From assembly GCF_003217095.1 (NCBI RefSeq), contig NZ_QJSR01000002.1, positions 372,001 to 436,000 of the forward strand: a DNA stretch of 64,000 nucleotides, given 5' to 3'. Each line of letters begins with the position of its first letter. Position 1 is the stretch's first letter. Positions 1 to 8,227 of this stretch are shown here, piece after piece. The DNA comes from Rhizobium sp. PP-CC-3A-592 (GTDB taxonomy: Bacteria; Pseudomonadota; Alphaproteobacteria; Rhizobiales; Rhizobiaceae). The translations under genes and the position numbers were made by a program. The notes beneath the pieces were generated by a model. The model made no database searches and was not told where the DNA came from. It worked only from the letters and a program-made list of their open reading frames with translations.

Positions 1-1839
1 GCTCGTATAGGGCATCGGCAGGTCCGTGCTTTCGATCGGACGCAAGGTCGCATCCCGGGGCAGGAGATTGAGCGCGACGAAGCCTTCTTCGGAGCCGTAG
101 AGGCCGGGTGGATGCTCCACATCGGCCACGGGCGTCACGCCGGCCGCGATCTCCAGCGGACGCGCGCCGCCGCTTTCAGTGACGAGCGTGCCGTCGGCAT
201 TCATCAGGCGGTAGGGCGGCAGGGCCTGTGCCGCAGCACCGCCTTCGCTGGTGACGCCGCCGCTGCGCGACAGCTGCACGACGCGGCGCAACATTTCCAC
301 GAAATCGCCCGAGATCGGCAGGTTCGACCATGTCGCCTCGGCGCTGACATGGAAGAGAACGATGCGGCCCGCACCAAGGGTGCGCGTGGTGACGAGCGGC
401 GTGCCGTCGGCAAGGCTTGCCCAGGTGCGCTGCGAGAGGTCGGCCGTGGGCTCGGCCAGCACCTGCCGGTTGACGGTAATGCCTTCCGGGCGCGGCATGC
501 CGGCAAAGGGGCTGGTGGCCGGATAGGGCGCGAGCGGCTGGGGCTCGGACCAGGAGAGGGTGCCGCCAAGCGCGCGTTCGCCCTGGCGCAGGCGCACCGG
601 CACCAGCGGGTCATCGGCCGGGGCGGCGGCAAGGCGCGGGCCGGCGAAGCGTACCAGCGTGCCGCCGTTCTGGATCCAGCGCGTTATGGCCGGTGTCGTG
701 TCTTCCGGCAGGCGGCCGATATCGGCCATAATGACCATCGACGGCTTTTGCTCGAGAAGCTGCGGCAGCGCGACGGCGAGGTCGGTCTCCGTCGGCTGGG
801 CGAGGTCGGCATAGGGCGCCAGCGCGCGGTTGATGTAGTAAAGCGGCGACAGAAGCGGCTGCGACTGGTCGCGTGCCTCGCCGGAGAGAAGCGCCACCCG
901 GCGGCGGCGGAAGCCGTCGTCCAAGAGATAGGTGCTGCCCGCGGTGGCAAGGCCGTCGATGCCGATGCGCGCGAAATCGTTGCGCAGTTCGAACGGCGCC
1001 GTCAGCGTGCCCGAGGCAGTGGCTTCACCCGCTGGGAAGACGATGCTGCCGTTCGAGATGGCCCGGCCGCGCGTGTCGAAGGCGGTGAGCGCCACGGTGC
1101 GGGGCGCCGCACTCTCAAGCCGCGTCGCGGTGATGCGCATGGCATCGGCCTCGTTGACGGCGCCGGTCAGCGCGATCGCATCACCGCCATCGCCCTCGAC
1201 CAGCCGCAGGTTTTGCGGAGACAGGGACGCGAGATCGCGCATGACGGTGTCGTCTCCCGACGCGATGCCGTCGCTGATGAAGGCGAGCGTCCCGGGGGGC
1301 GTGTCGTCGAGCCCGGTGCGCAAAGCCGCGACGGCCTCCGTGCGGTTCGGGCGCAGTGGGCGTGGGGCGGCGGCGGCCAGCCGGGTGCGGGCGGCGGTGG
1401 CGGTGCCGGGCACGCCGTCATTCTCGCGCTCCGCGGAAAAAACGATGGAAACCGGAACGTCGGCGGATTCGGCCTCCGTGATCAGGGCATCGGCTGTGCG
1501 CACGCGGCGCTCCCAGTCGTTCGCCGTCGCCCAGCCGTTGTCGATGACCAGCGCCAGCGGCCCTGAAGACGACAGCGTGCCGACTCGGGGATTGACGACC
1601 GGATCGGCGATGGCGAGGATGATCAACGCCGCCATGAGCATCCGCAAGGCGGTCAGCCACCACGGGCTTTTGGAGGGCGTCTCCTCGCGCTTCAACACGC
1701 CCGCGAGAATGCGCAGCGGCGGGAAGACCTCGGTCACGGGTTTGGGCGGCGTCAGCCGCAGCAGCCACCAGATCGTGGGCAGCGCGACCAGCGCCGCGAG
1801 CATCAACGGGCTGGAAAAGACGAAGGGCAGGAAGCTCAT
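1..1839 (-). CDS. BatA/DUF4159 membrane protein (C-terminus beyond window)
   Basis: The reading frame is open from the ATG at 1839 to the window edge, so at least 613 residues are present and the C-terminus is missing. The N-terminus has two hydrophobic segments flanking the stretch KPVTEVFPPLRIL (about residues 34-46), typical of the BatA/aerotolerance N-terminal domain. A von-Willebrand-like region follows (ALVIDNGWA), and later residues read PSVVIMADIGRLPEDT and AGRIVLFHVSAEATWSNLP, as in DUF4159 proteins. Family members are usually over 900 residues, with the DUF4159 domain at the C-terminus, so about a third lies outside. The start overlaps the stop of the DUF58 gene by four bases (ATGA), indicating translational coupling in a MoxR-DUF58-DUF4159 operon. 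The role is not established; MoxR/Bat-type operons are linked to chaperone or envelope-stress functions. Confidence 0.88.
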   Translation of the reverse strand, partial: MSFLPFVFSSPLMLAALVALPTIWWLLRLTPPKPVTEVFPPLRILAGVLKREETPSKSPWWLTALRMLMAALIILAIADPVVNPRVGTLSSSGPLALVIDNGWATANDWERRVRTADALITEAESADVPVSIVFSAERENDGVPGTATAARTRLAAAAPRPLRPNRTEAVAALRTGLDDTPPGTLAFISDGIASGDDTVMRDLASLSPQNLRLVEGDGGDAIALTGAVNEADAMRITATRLESAAPRTVALTAFDTRGRAISNGSIVFPAGEATASGTLTAPFELRNDFARIGIDGLATAGSTYLLDDGFRRRRVALLSGEARDQSQPLLSPLYYINRALAPYADLAQPTETDLAVALPQLLEQKPSMVIMADIGRLPEDTTPAITRWIQNGGTLVRFAGPRLAAAPADDPLVPVRLRQGERALGGTLSWSEPQPLAPYPATSPFAGMPRPEGITVNRQVLAEPTADLSQRTWASLADGTPLVTTRTLGAGRIVLFHVSAEATWSNLPISGDFVEMLRRVVQLSRSGGVTSEGGAAAQALPPYRLMNADGTLVTESGGARPLEIAAGVTPVADVEHPPGLYGSEEGFVALNLLPRDATLRPIESTDLPMPYTS

Positions 1840-2759
1840 AGCTGGCCCCCATGCGTGGCGCGTCCGGGCATGCCGGACAGGTGCATGTGGACGGAAACGA
1901 GGGCCTCGGAAGCGAGATGGTCGGTGCGGTGGGGAATGAAGGTCCAGCCCATGTGGCGCAGGCCCTCGCCCAGGCTGTCACGCCGCGCGAAGTAGGCGCG
2001 GCGATAATCCTCGGCCAGAATCTCGGCGCGGCCGGCCGTCAGCTTTTCCCCGGTTTCGGGATCGGTGAATTCGGTCCGTCCGGCATAGGGGAAGGTTTCC
2101 TCGGCGGGGTCGGCGACTTCGATGACGTGACCGCGCATGCCGCGTCGGCCAAGTGGCCCGAGGCGGTCCATGATCGCAGGGGCGGGATCGAGGAAATCGC
2201 CGATCAGCACGAGATCGCTCCAGCCGCGGATCATGCCGGTGTCCGGCAAGCCGGAGGACAGGTCGCTGTGCATCAGCGCAGTCGCAAGACGTTCGGCCGC
2301 GTTGCGCGCGGAGACCGGCTCCATCACGCCGGGGCAGCCGATGCGCTCGCCCGAGCGGGCGAGGATTTCGGCAAGGGCGAGCATGAGCACCAACGCGCGG
2401 CTTTCCTTCGACACCGTGCCGAAGCGGGACTTGTACATCATCGACGGCGACAGGTCGGCCCAGAGCCAGATCGTGTGGGCGGCCTCCCATTCACGGTCGC
2501 GGACATAGGTGTGATCATCGCGAGCGGAGCGGCGCCAGTCGATGCGCGACAGGCTCTCGCCATCCGAATAGGGCCGGAACTGCCAAAAGTTCTCGCCGAT
2601 GCCGCGACGGCGGCGGCCGTGCCAGCCGGAAATGACGGTGTTGGCGATGCGGCGGGCTTCGACCATGCAGTCCGGCACCAGCGCGGCCCGGCTCTGGGCG
2701 CGCGCGAGGACCTCGCCGGAGGGCGTGCGATCGACGATGTGCCCGACGGCGTTCACCAT
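1836..2759 (-). CDS. DUF58 domain protein
   Basis: This 307-residue protein has the DUF58 signature (RIDWRRSAR after YSDGES, roughly residues 60-80) followed by a von-Willebrand-A-like fold (LWADLSPSMMYKS resembling a degenerate MIDAS). DUF58 proteins are encoded with MoxR ATPases and are thought to be their partners or substrates. The frame extends upstream to 2834, but the ATG at 2759 is preferred because it lies four bases after the MoxR stop, while an earlier start would overlap moxR by about 70 bases. Its stop overlaps the next gene's ATG. Function beyond the MoxR partnership is inference. Confidence 0.88.
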   Translation of the reverse strand: MVNAVGHIVDRTPSGEVLARAQSRAALVPDCMVEARRIANTVISGWHGRRRRGIGENFWQFRPYSDGESLSRIDWRRSARDDHTYVRDREWEAAHTIWLWADLSPSMMYKSRFGTVSKESRALVLMLALAEILARSGERIGCPGVMEPVSARNAAERLATALMHSDLSSGLPDTGMIRGWSDLVLIGDFLDPAPAIMDRLGPLGRRGMRGHVIEVADPAEETFPYAGRTEFTDPETGEKLTAGRAEILAEDYRRAYFARRDSLGEGLRHMGWTFIPHRTDHLASEALVSVHMHLSGMPGRATHGGQL

Positions 2760-2763
2760 CCGG

Positions 2764-3777
2764 TCAGGCCTTGAGGGTCTTGACGAGGCCGGCAATGACG
2801 TCGCGCACCGACATGCCCTCCGCACGGGCGGCAAATGTCAGCGCCATGCGATGCTGCAGAACGGGTTCGGCCAGCGCTGCGATATCGTCGATCGAGGGCG
2901 AGAGGCGACCGTCGTAGAGCGCGCGGGCGCGGGCAGTCAGCATCAGCGATTGGCCGGCGCGCGGGCCGGGGCCCCAGGCCACATGACGGTCCGTATCGGC
3001 ATTGCCATGGCCCGGGCGGGCGGAGCGCACCAGCGTCAGGATCGCATCGACCACGGTTTCGCTGACCGGCATCTGACGAATGAGGTTCTGGATGCCCATC
3101 AGCTGCGGCGCATCCAGCACCGCCTTGACGCTGCTCTCCTGCGTGCCGGTGGTCTCCAGCAGGATGCGGCGTTCGGCGGCAAGCTCGGGGTAATCGACAT
3201 CCACCTGCATCAGGAAGCGGTCGAGCTGGGCTTCCGGCAGCGGATAGGTGCCTTCCTGCTCCAGCGGATTCTGGGTGGCGAGCACGTGGAACGGGCGCGG
3301 CAGATCGTTGCGCTGCCCGGCGACGGTCACGTGATATTCCTGCATGGCCTGCAGCAGAGCGGATTGTGTGCGCGGGCTCGCGCGGTTGATTTCGTCGGCC
3401 ATCAGCAGCTGGGTGAAGATCGGGCCCGGCACGAAGCGGAACGAGCGGCGCCCCGTCTCGTCCTGGTCCATCACTTCGGAACCGAGAATATCGGACGGCA
3501 TCAGGTCGGGTGTGAACTGCACGCGATTGCTGTCGAGGCCAAGGACTGTGCCGAGGGTGGTCACGAGCTTGGTCTTCGCAAGGCCGGGCACGCCCACGAG
3601 TAGCGCATGACCGCCGGAGAGAACGGCCAGCAATGTCTGCTCGACCACGCTTTCCTGGCCGAAGATGACCTTGCCGACTTCGGTGCGGATGACCGCGATG
3701 TCGGCCAGGGCCTTTTCGGCTGCGGCCACGATCGCCTTGTCGTCGAGCGCGGCGTCCGCCGTGTTCATCAGTCCCAT
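2764..3777 (-). CDS. MoxR-family AAA+ ATPase
   Basis: A 337-residue AAA+ ATPase of the MoxR branch. Walker A GVPGLAKTK is at about residues 62-70 and Walker B LLMADEINR at about 124-132, followed by ATQNPLEQEGTYPLPEAQLD, which is characteristic of MoxR proteins. The C-terminal lid domain is complete. MoxR ATPases act as chaperone-like factors that mature metal or cofactor enzymes or respond to stress. It is the first gene of the operon with the DUF58 and DUF4159 genes and is divergent from the DUF1285 gene, leaving about 210 bases for two promoters. Confidence 0.93.
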   Translation of the reverse strand: MGLMNTADAALDDKAIVAAAEKALADIAVIRTEVGKVIFGQESVVEQTLLAVLSGGHALLVGVPGLAKTKLVTTLGTVLGLDSNRVQFTPDLMPSDILGSEVMDQDETGRRSFRFVPGPIFTQLLMADEINRASPRTQSALLQAMQEYHVTVAGQRNDLPRPFHVLATQNPLEQEGTYPLPEAQLDRFLMQVDVDYPELAAERRILLETTGTQESSVKAVLDAPQLMGIQNLIRQMPVSETVVDAILTLVRSARPGHGNADTDRHVAWGPGPRAGQSLMLTARARALYDGRLSPSIDDIAALAEPVLQHRMALTFAARAEGMSVRDVIAGLVKTLKA

Positions 3778-3987
3778 CGCTTAACTCTCCGCTCGCCCGG
3801 CGCCCGATATGACCCTGATCCGAACGGGAATTCGAATCGCATCCGCGCCTGTTCCGTGTTCCATTTCAAACTAGCTATCACCTTCAGGCTGACAAGCCAC
3901 GCGAGGCGCACTATCTCGTGAAGCGCATTCTGATAGAACGTAAGATCACTTTTGCGACGCAGGATCACGGGCAAACGGGACGGAACG

Positions 3988-4623
3988 ATGGCAGCTGCGA
4001 AAACGGATGACAAAAGCGATGCTGCCGGTCTCGCAGCCATGATCGCCCGCGCGGCGGGACAGGCCGTCACCATCGAGGGTGCCGTGCCGCGCAGCTCGGC
4101 CCCTGTGGAACGCTGGAACCCACCCTTCTGCGGCGATCTCGACATGGAGATCAGGGCTGACGGAACCTGGTTCTACATGGGCACGCCCATTGGCCGGCCG
4201 GCGCTCGTTCGCCTGTTTTCCACCGTTCTGCGCAAGGACGAGGACGGCAGGACCTATCTGGTGACGCCGGTCGAGAAGGTCGGTATCCGCGTGGTGGATG
4301 CACCTTTCCTCGCCGTGGAGATGACGGTAACACACCGCGATGGAGCGCCCATCCTGTCGTTTCGGACCAATGTCGGCGATGTCGTGGAAGCGGGGCCGGA
4401 ACACCCTCTACGCTTCGACATTACCGGCGAGCATGCCGAGATGAAGCCTTACCTGCATGTGCGGGGCCGGCTGGAGGCGCTGGTGTCGCGGGCTGTCATG
4501 TACGATCTCGCAGCGCTTGGCGAGGAGGTCGAGATCGACGGTGTCCCCACCTTCGCCGTGCGCTCCGGTGGCGCCGTGTTCCCGATGATGCCGGCGGAAA
4601 CGCTGGCGGCCCTGGCCGAATGA
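3988..4623 (+). CDS. DUF1285 domain protein
   Basis: A 211-residue soluble protein matching the DUF1285 family: the N-terminal segment RWNPPFCGDLDMEIRADG followed by WFYMGTPIGRPALVRLFS is its hallmark. No signal peptide or membrane segment is visible. The ATG at 3988 is chosen over one at 3952 because the conserved region begins well inside and the upstream residues are basic and non-conserved in appearance. It precedes the NUDIX and cca genes by 25 bases, an arrangement I recognise from Rhizobiales. The biochemical role is unknown. Confidence 0.88.
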   Translation: MAAAKTDDKSDAAGLAAMIARAAGQAVTIEGAVPRSSAPVERWNPPFCGDLDMEIRADGTWFYMGTPIGRPALVRLFSTVLRKDEDGRTYLVTPVEKVGIRVVDAPFLAVEMTVTHRDGAPILSFRTNVGDVVEAGPEHPLRFDITGEHAEMKPYLHVRGRLEALVSRAVMYDLAALGEEVEIDGVPTFAVRSGGAVFPMMPAETLAALAE

Positions 4624-4648
4624 TCGCGGGCTGGACGATGACGCTGCC

Positions 4649-5290
4649 ATGACGGATGCCATCAACACTGATTTCTCCGCCGCGGCTTTCCGGAGCCGCG
4701 CGGCTTCGCAGACCGGCGGGCCGATCGATCTCGCCTGGCGGGATCACGCCGACATCCTGCTCAATCCCGATGTCGTGCCTTACATCGAGACCCTGTCGCT
4801 GAAGGACGCCGCCGTGCTGGTACCCGTGGTGGACGACGGTGCCGATGCGCGGGTGATCTTCACCGAGCGGACGGCGACGCTGCGCAAGCATTCCGGGCAG
4901 GTCGCCTTTCCCGGCGGTTCGGTCGATCCCAAAGACCGCTCGGTCGAGGACGCGGCGCTGCGAGAAACCGAGGAGGAGATCGGCCTCGATCGCGCTTTCA
5001 TCGAGCCTGTCGCGCGGTTGCCGCATTACATGGCGCTTTCCGGCTTCCGGATCACGCCGGTGCTGGGCATCGTGCGTCCCGGCTACACGCTGTCCCTGAA
5101 CCCGGCGGAGGTCGCGGCATCCTTCGAAGTGCCGCTGTCCTTCCTGATGAATCCTGACAACCACACGGTCGACAGCGGGATGTGGAAAGGCTCGACGCGC
5201 CATTATTACGCCATGCCCTATGAGGGACATCGGATCTGGGGCATCACGGCGGGCATCGTCCGGATGCTGTATGAAAGGCTCTACGCATGA
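4649..5290 (+). CDS. CoA pyrophosphatase (NUDIX hydrolase)
   Basis: A 213-residue NUDIX hydrolase of the CoA-pyrophosphatase type, which cleaves CoA or oxidised CoA to 3',5'-ADP and 4'-phosphopantetheine. The NUDIX box is visible as GGSVDPKDRSVEDAALRETE followed by EEIGL, and the upstream stretch VIFTERTATLRKHSGQVAFP is typical of the NudL-like subfamily. The last four bases overlap the start of cca (ATGA at 5287-5290), so the two are probably translationally coupled. The N-terminal 40 residues are more variable and contain no signal peptide. Confidence 0.9.
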   Translation: MTDAINTDFSAAAFRSRAASQTGGPIDLAWRDHADILLNPDVVPYIETLSLKDAAVLVPVVDDGADARVIFTERTATLRKHSGQVAFPGGSVDPKDRSVEDAALRETEEEIGLDRAFIEPVARLPHYMALSGFRITPVLGIVRPGYTLSLNPAEVAASFEVPLSFLMNPDNHTVDSGMWKGSTRHYYAMPYEGHRIWGITAGIVRMLYERLYA

Positions 5291-6558
5291 CACCTGCCGC
5301 ACTCTCCGTCACGGACCAGCCCTGGTTTCAGGCGCCGGCGCTTCGCCGCATTTTCGACCTCTTGAACGCGGATGGCGGGGAGGTTCGTATCGTCGGCGGT
5401 GCGGTGCGCAACGCGCTCATGGGTGCCGTGGTCAGCGAGGTGGATCTGGCGACGACGCTGACGCCCGATGTGGTGACGGCGCGGGCGAAGGCGGCGGGCA
5501 TCAAGGTGGTGCCGACCGGCATCGCGCATGGCACTGTCACGCTGGTCGTCGACGGTGCGCCCTTCGAGGTGACGACGCTACGCCGCGACGTCTCCACCGA
5601 TGGACGCCACGCCGAGGTCGCGTTCGGGACGGACTGGGCGGTGGATGCGGCGCGACGGGACCTGACGATGAACGCGCTCTACGCGACCGCATCCGGCGAG
5701 GTCATCGACCTTGTGGGCGGTGTCGCCGATATCGAAAAGGGCATGGTTCGCTTCATCGGTCCGGCGGCCGAGCGGGTGGCGGAAGACTATCTGCGTATTC
5801 TACGCTTCTTCCGGTTCTTCGCCTGGTACGGCTCCTTCCGGCCGGATGCGGATGGCTTGCGGGCCTCGGCACAGGCAAAATCGAAGCTTTCAACGCTCTC
5901 GGCGGAGCGGGTCTGGGCGGAGCTGAAGAAGCTCCTGGCCGCAAGGGATCCCGGTCGGGCGCTGTTGTGGATGCGGACCTCCGGGGTGCTCACCGAAATC
6001 CTGCCGGAAAGCGAGAAATGGGGCATCGACGCCATTCCCGGTCTCGTGGCGACCGAGCAGGCGCTGGGGTGGCTGGTCGATCCGTTGCTGCGGCTGGCAG
6101 CCATGGTTCCTCCGGACGCCGACAGGCTGGACGCGATGGCTGCGCGCCTGCGTTTCTCCAAAGCGGAAGGCGCTGCCCTGCAGGCGTTCGCTCTGGCCGG
6201 TCCGATCAAGGATAGCATGGCTGAGGCTGCGCTCGACCGGATCCTGTATCGGCAAGGTGCGGGCGGCGTGGTGTTCCGTCTGAAGCTGGCGCTTGCTTCC
6301 GCACGCCAGAAGGCGGAAGGCGACGGCGATGCGATGGCCGTGGTGGGACGTCTTGGGCGGTTGCTCGACCGGGCGCTTGCCTGGCGGAAGCCGGTGTTTC
6401 CCGTCAGCGGCAGTGATCTGATTGCGGCCGGCATTTCGCCGGGGCCTGCCATGGGGGCAACGCTTGCGGAACTCGAAGAGGCCTGGATCGCCTCCGGTTT
6501 TCGCGAGAGCCGGGAAAGCCTGCTTGCGCGGGTGACGGACGCGCCTCCCGCGCGCTGA
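5287..6558 (+). CDS. cca: CCA-adding tRNA nucleotidyltransferase
   Basis: A 423-residue class II nucleotidyltransferase / poly(A) polymerase family protein that adds or repairs the tRNA 3' CCA end. The glycine-rich motif VGGAVRN is at about residues 36-42, followed by the metal-binding segment EVDLATT (51-57) and RRDLTMNAL (about 122-130). The later LRILRFFRFFA corresponds to the RNA-binding family motif. The first carboxylate of the usual DxD metal site is Glu51 here rather than Asp. The start overlaps the NUDIX stop, and a strong hairpin terminator lies 13 bases after the stop. Confidence 0.92.
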   Translation: MTPAALSVTDQPWFQAPALRRIFDLLNADGGEVRIVGGAVRNALMGAVVSEVDLATTLTPDVVTARAKAAGIKVVPTGIAHGTVTLVVDGAPFEVTTLRRDVSTDGRHAEVAFGTDWAVDAARRDLTMNALYATASGEVIDLVGGVADIEKGMVRFIGPAAERVAEDYLRILRFFRFFAWYGSFRPDADGLRASAQAKSKLSTLSAERVWAELKKLLAARDPGRALLWMRTSGVLTEILPESEKWGIDAIPGLVATEQALGWLVDPLLRLAAMVPPDADRLDAMAARLRFSKAEGAALQAFALAGPIKDSMAEAALDRILYRQGAGGVVFRLKLALASARQKAEGDGDAMAVVGRLGRLLDRALAWRKPVFPVSGSDLIAAGISPGPAMGATLAELEEAWIASGFRESRESLLARVTDAPPAR

Positions 6559-6799
6559 GCCTGGACACGAACGAAAGCCGCAGGCCGGATGCCTGCGGCT
6601 TTCGTCCCGTTCGTTCAGGCCGCCTTCGTTTCTCGGCTATACGCGACTTGATGTTGTCGATCATCGTCTCGCGGATCACGTCTTCACCGTGGGCCTGCCG
6701 CAGGTGCTCGACCGTGCGCCTCACGATCTCCGCGTCGTTGTTGGCTCGGGTATGCCAGTCGCATCCCGGTACCAGCGCGCCACATTCAAACAGTCTCAT
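6404..6799 (-). CDS. DUF1059 domain protein, apparent 3' frameshift
   Basis: The ATG at 6799 follows a good ribosome binding site (GGAGGAAGAG on the minus strand). The first about 55 residues match the small DUF1059 family: MRLFECGALVPGCDWHTRA and later VEHLRQAHGED. Such proteins are normally about 60 residues. Here the frame runs on to 6404, giving 131 residues whose tail is read through the cca terminator hairpin and antisense to the end of cca, which is implausible. Around 6617-6630 the alternative frame gives the ending TKAA then TGA (stop complement at 6615-6617). A single missing base in the AAACGAAGG stretch therefore explains the extension. The true product is probably about 61 residues (6615-6799); sequencing error or a real mutation are both possible. 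Function unknown. Confidence 0.65.
   Translation of the reverse strand: MRLFECGALVPGCDWHTRANNDAEIVRRTVEHLRQAHGEDVIRETMIDNIKSRIAEKRRRPERTGRKPQASGLRLSFVSRLSAREARPSPAQAGFPGSRENRRRSRPLRVPQALPPWQAPAKCRPQSDHCR
6571..6605. terminator. terminator hairpin after cca
   Basis: A perfect 15-base-pair inverted repeat (6571-6585 with 6591-6605) and a 5-base loop. It sits just after the cca stop and just after the expected end of the convergent DUF1059 gene, so it can serve both strands. Confidence 0.85.
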
Positions 6800-6989
6800 C
6801 TCTTCCTCCTCCGTTTCCTCCTGTCGCTTAACCTTCGGATAGGCGACCGAGGCAAACCCATGAGATCGACGGATGGTTCCGGAAATCGGCTTCTCGTCAC
6901 ATTCTCGCCGGGTGAACCGGTCAGAAGGGGCGCGGGCTGAGAAACGCAACGGACGCACATTGCTTCCCGGAAACACGGAAGGACACTTC

Positions 6990-7469
6990 ATGAATAACCG
7001 CCCCACGACACTCCTCACCAAGGCTGCCTCCACTCCCGTCGCATCGCTGACGGCCGCACTCCTCGGTATCCTCGTCGTCCAGTCGCCGGCCTTCGCGCAG
7101 GGTGCGGCCGAGCCGCAGGCGACCCAACCGCGCACGCCACAGGCCGGAGCCTCTCAGGTTCCATCGCCTCAGGCTCAGATTCCCCAAGCGGCGCTCACAG
7201 ACGAGAAGCTGAAGGCCTTTGCCGTCGCCTATCTTCAGGTCGATAAGGTGCGGCAGGATTATACCCAGAAGATCGGCACCACGACCGATGCCGCGGCCAA
7301 GCAGAAGCTGCAGAACGAGGCCAACCAGCAGATGATCAAGGCCGTGGAAACCTCACCCGGCATGTCGCTGAACGACTACAAGACGATCATCACCGCTGCG
7401 CAATCCGACCCGACCGTGGCGCGCAAGGTGCAGGAAAACCTGCAGAAGAACCCCGCTGCGGCCGACTGA
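6990..7469 (+). CDS. DUF4168 family secreted protein
   Basis: A 159-residue exported protein. The N-terminus has a basic start, a hydrophobic stretch (LTAALLGILVV) and a likely signal-peptidase site after AFA (about residue 36). A Pro/Gln-rich linker follows (about 37-65). The C-terminal DUF4168 domain begins at LTDEKLKAFAVAYLQV and ends with ITAAQSDPTVARKVQENL. The ATG at 6990 is preceded by GGAAGGA. It stands alone, with its own terminator behind it. DUF4168 proteins are periplasmic and of unknown function. Confidence 0.85.
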   Translation: MNNRPTTLLTKAASTPVASLTAALLGILVVQSPAFAQGAAEPQATQPRTPQAGASQVPSPQAQIPQAALTDEKLKAFAVAYLQVDKVRQDYTQKIGTTTDAAAKQKLQNEANQQMIKAVETSPGMSLNDYKTIITAAQSDPTVARKVQENLQKNPAAAD

Positions 7470-7481
7470 TCGACAGCTTTG

Positions 7482-7510
7482 AACGGTCCGGCTGACGGCC
7501 GGACCGTTTC
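7482..7510 (+). terminator. terminator after DUF4168 gene
   Basis: Inverted repeat AACGGTCCGG (7482-7491) with CCGGACCGTT (7499-7508), followed by a short T-rich run (TTTCC). It lies 13 bases after the upstream stop codon. Confidence 0.75.
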
Positions 7511-7608
7511 CTTGCGGGATGCCATTTTCGCGAAAAATGCTGTAGGGCCGGGCGGGGTCCGGTGCTAAAGGTTGGCGGTAACAGACCTTTGCGAGGCCTT
7601 CCGTTTTC

Positions 7609-8154
7609 ATGACGTCTTCCCTACAGAGCGAGCTTGCCGCTGCCATCCGCACCATCGAGAATTACCCGAAGCCCGGCATTCTCTTTCGCGACATCACCAC
7701 GCTGCTCGGCAATCCCCGGGCGTTTCGTCGTTCGATCGATGAACTCGTGCACCCCTATGCCGGCACCAAGATCGACAAGGTTGCCGGCATCGAGGCGCGC
7801 GGCTTCATCCTCGGCGGTGCCGTAGCGCACCAGCTGTCTTCCGGTTTCGTGCCCATCCGCAAGAAGGGCAAGCTGCCGCATGATACGGTGCGCATCGCCT
7901 ATAGCCTCGAATATGGCGTGGACGAGATGGAAATGCACCGCGATGCCATCACGCCGGGGGAGAAGGTCATCGTCATCGACGACCTGATCGCCACCGGCGG
8001 CACGGCAGAAGGCGCCTGCAAGCTTCTGAAGCAGATGGGTGCCGACATCGTCGCCGCCTGCTTCGTCATCGACCTTCCCGATCTCGGCGGACGCAAGAAG
8101 CTCGAGGCGCTCGGCGTCGAGGTTCGCACGCTGGTCGAATTTTCCGGTCACTGA
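7609..8154 (+). CDS. apt: adenine phosphoribosyltransferase
   Basis: A 181-residue cytosolic purine-salvage enzyme converting adenine and PRPP to AMP. The type I PRTase PRPP-binding motif [13 protein letters not shown] is visible at about residues 121-133. The adenine-specific N-terminal signature FRDITTLL and the segment [14 protein letters not shown] are also present. Length matches the family. It is monocistronic and convergent with ychF across a bidirectional terminator. Confidence 0.97.
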   Translation: MTSSLQSELAAAIRTIENYPKPGILFRDITTLLGNPRAFRRSIDELVHPYAGTKIDKVAGIEARGFILGGAVAHQLSSGFVPIRKKGKLPHDTVRIAYSLEYGVDEMEMHRDAITPGEKVIVIDDLIATGGTAEGACKLLKQMGADIVAACFVIDLPDLGGRKKLEALGVEVRTLVEFSGH

Positions 8155-8158
8155 CAAG

Positions 8159-8205
8159 AACGGCCTCAGGCATGTCCGAAGAGGAGATGCCTGAGGCCGT
8201 TTTAT
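8159..8205. terminator. bidirectional terminator between apt and ychF
   Basis: A 15-base-pair inverted repeat (AACGGCCTCAGGCAT with ATGCCTGAGGCCGTT), flanked by T-rich sequence on the plus strand (TTTTATT). It sits between convergent apt and ychF. Confidence 0.85.
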
Positions 8206-8227
8206 TCTTGCCGCCGCTTGTCAGCGA

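Noticed and set aside
112-1566. Long plus-strand open frame opposite the DUF4159 gene
   Set aside because: It is antisense to a clear BatA/DUF4159 reading frame, has no family match and has an Arg/Gly-rich composition typical of shadow frames in GC-rich DNA.
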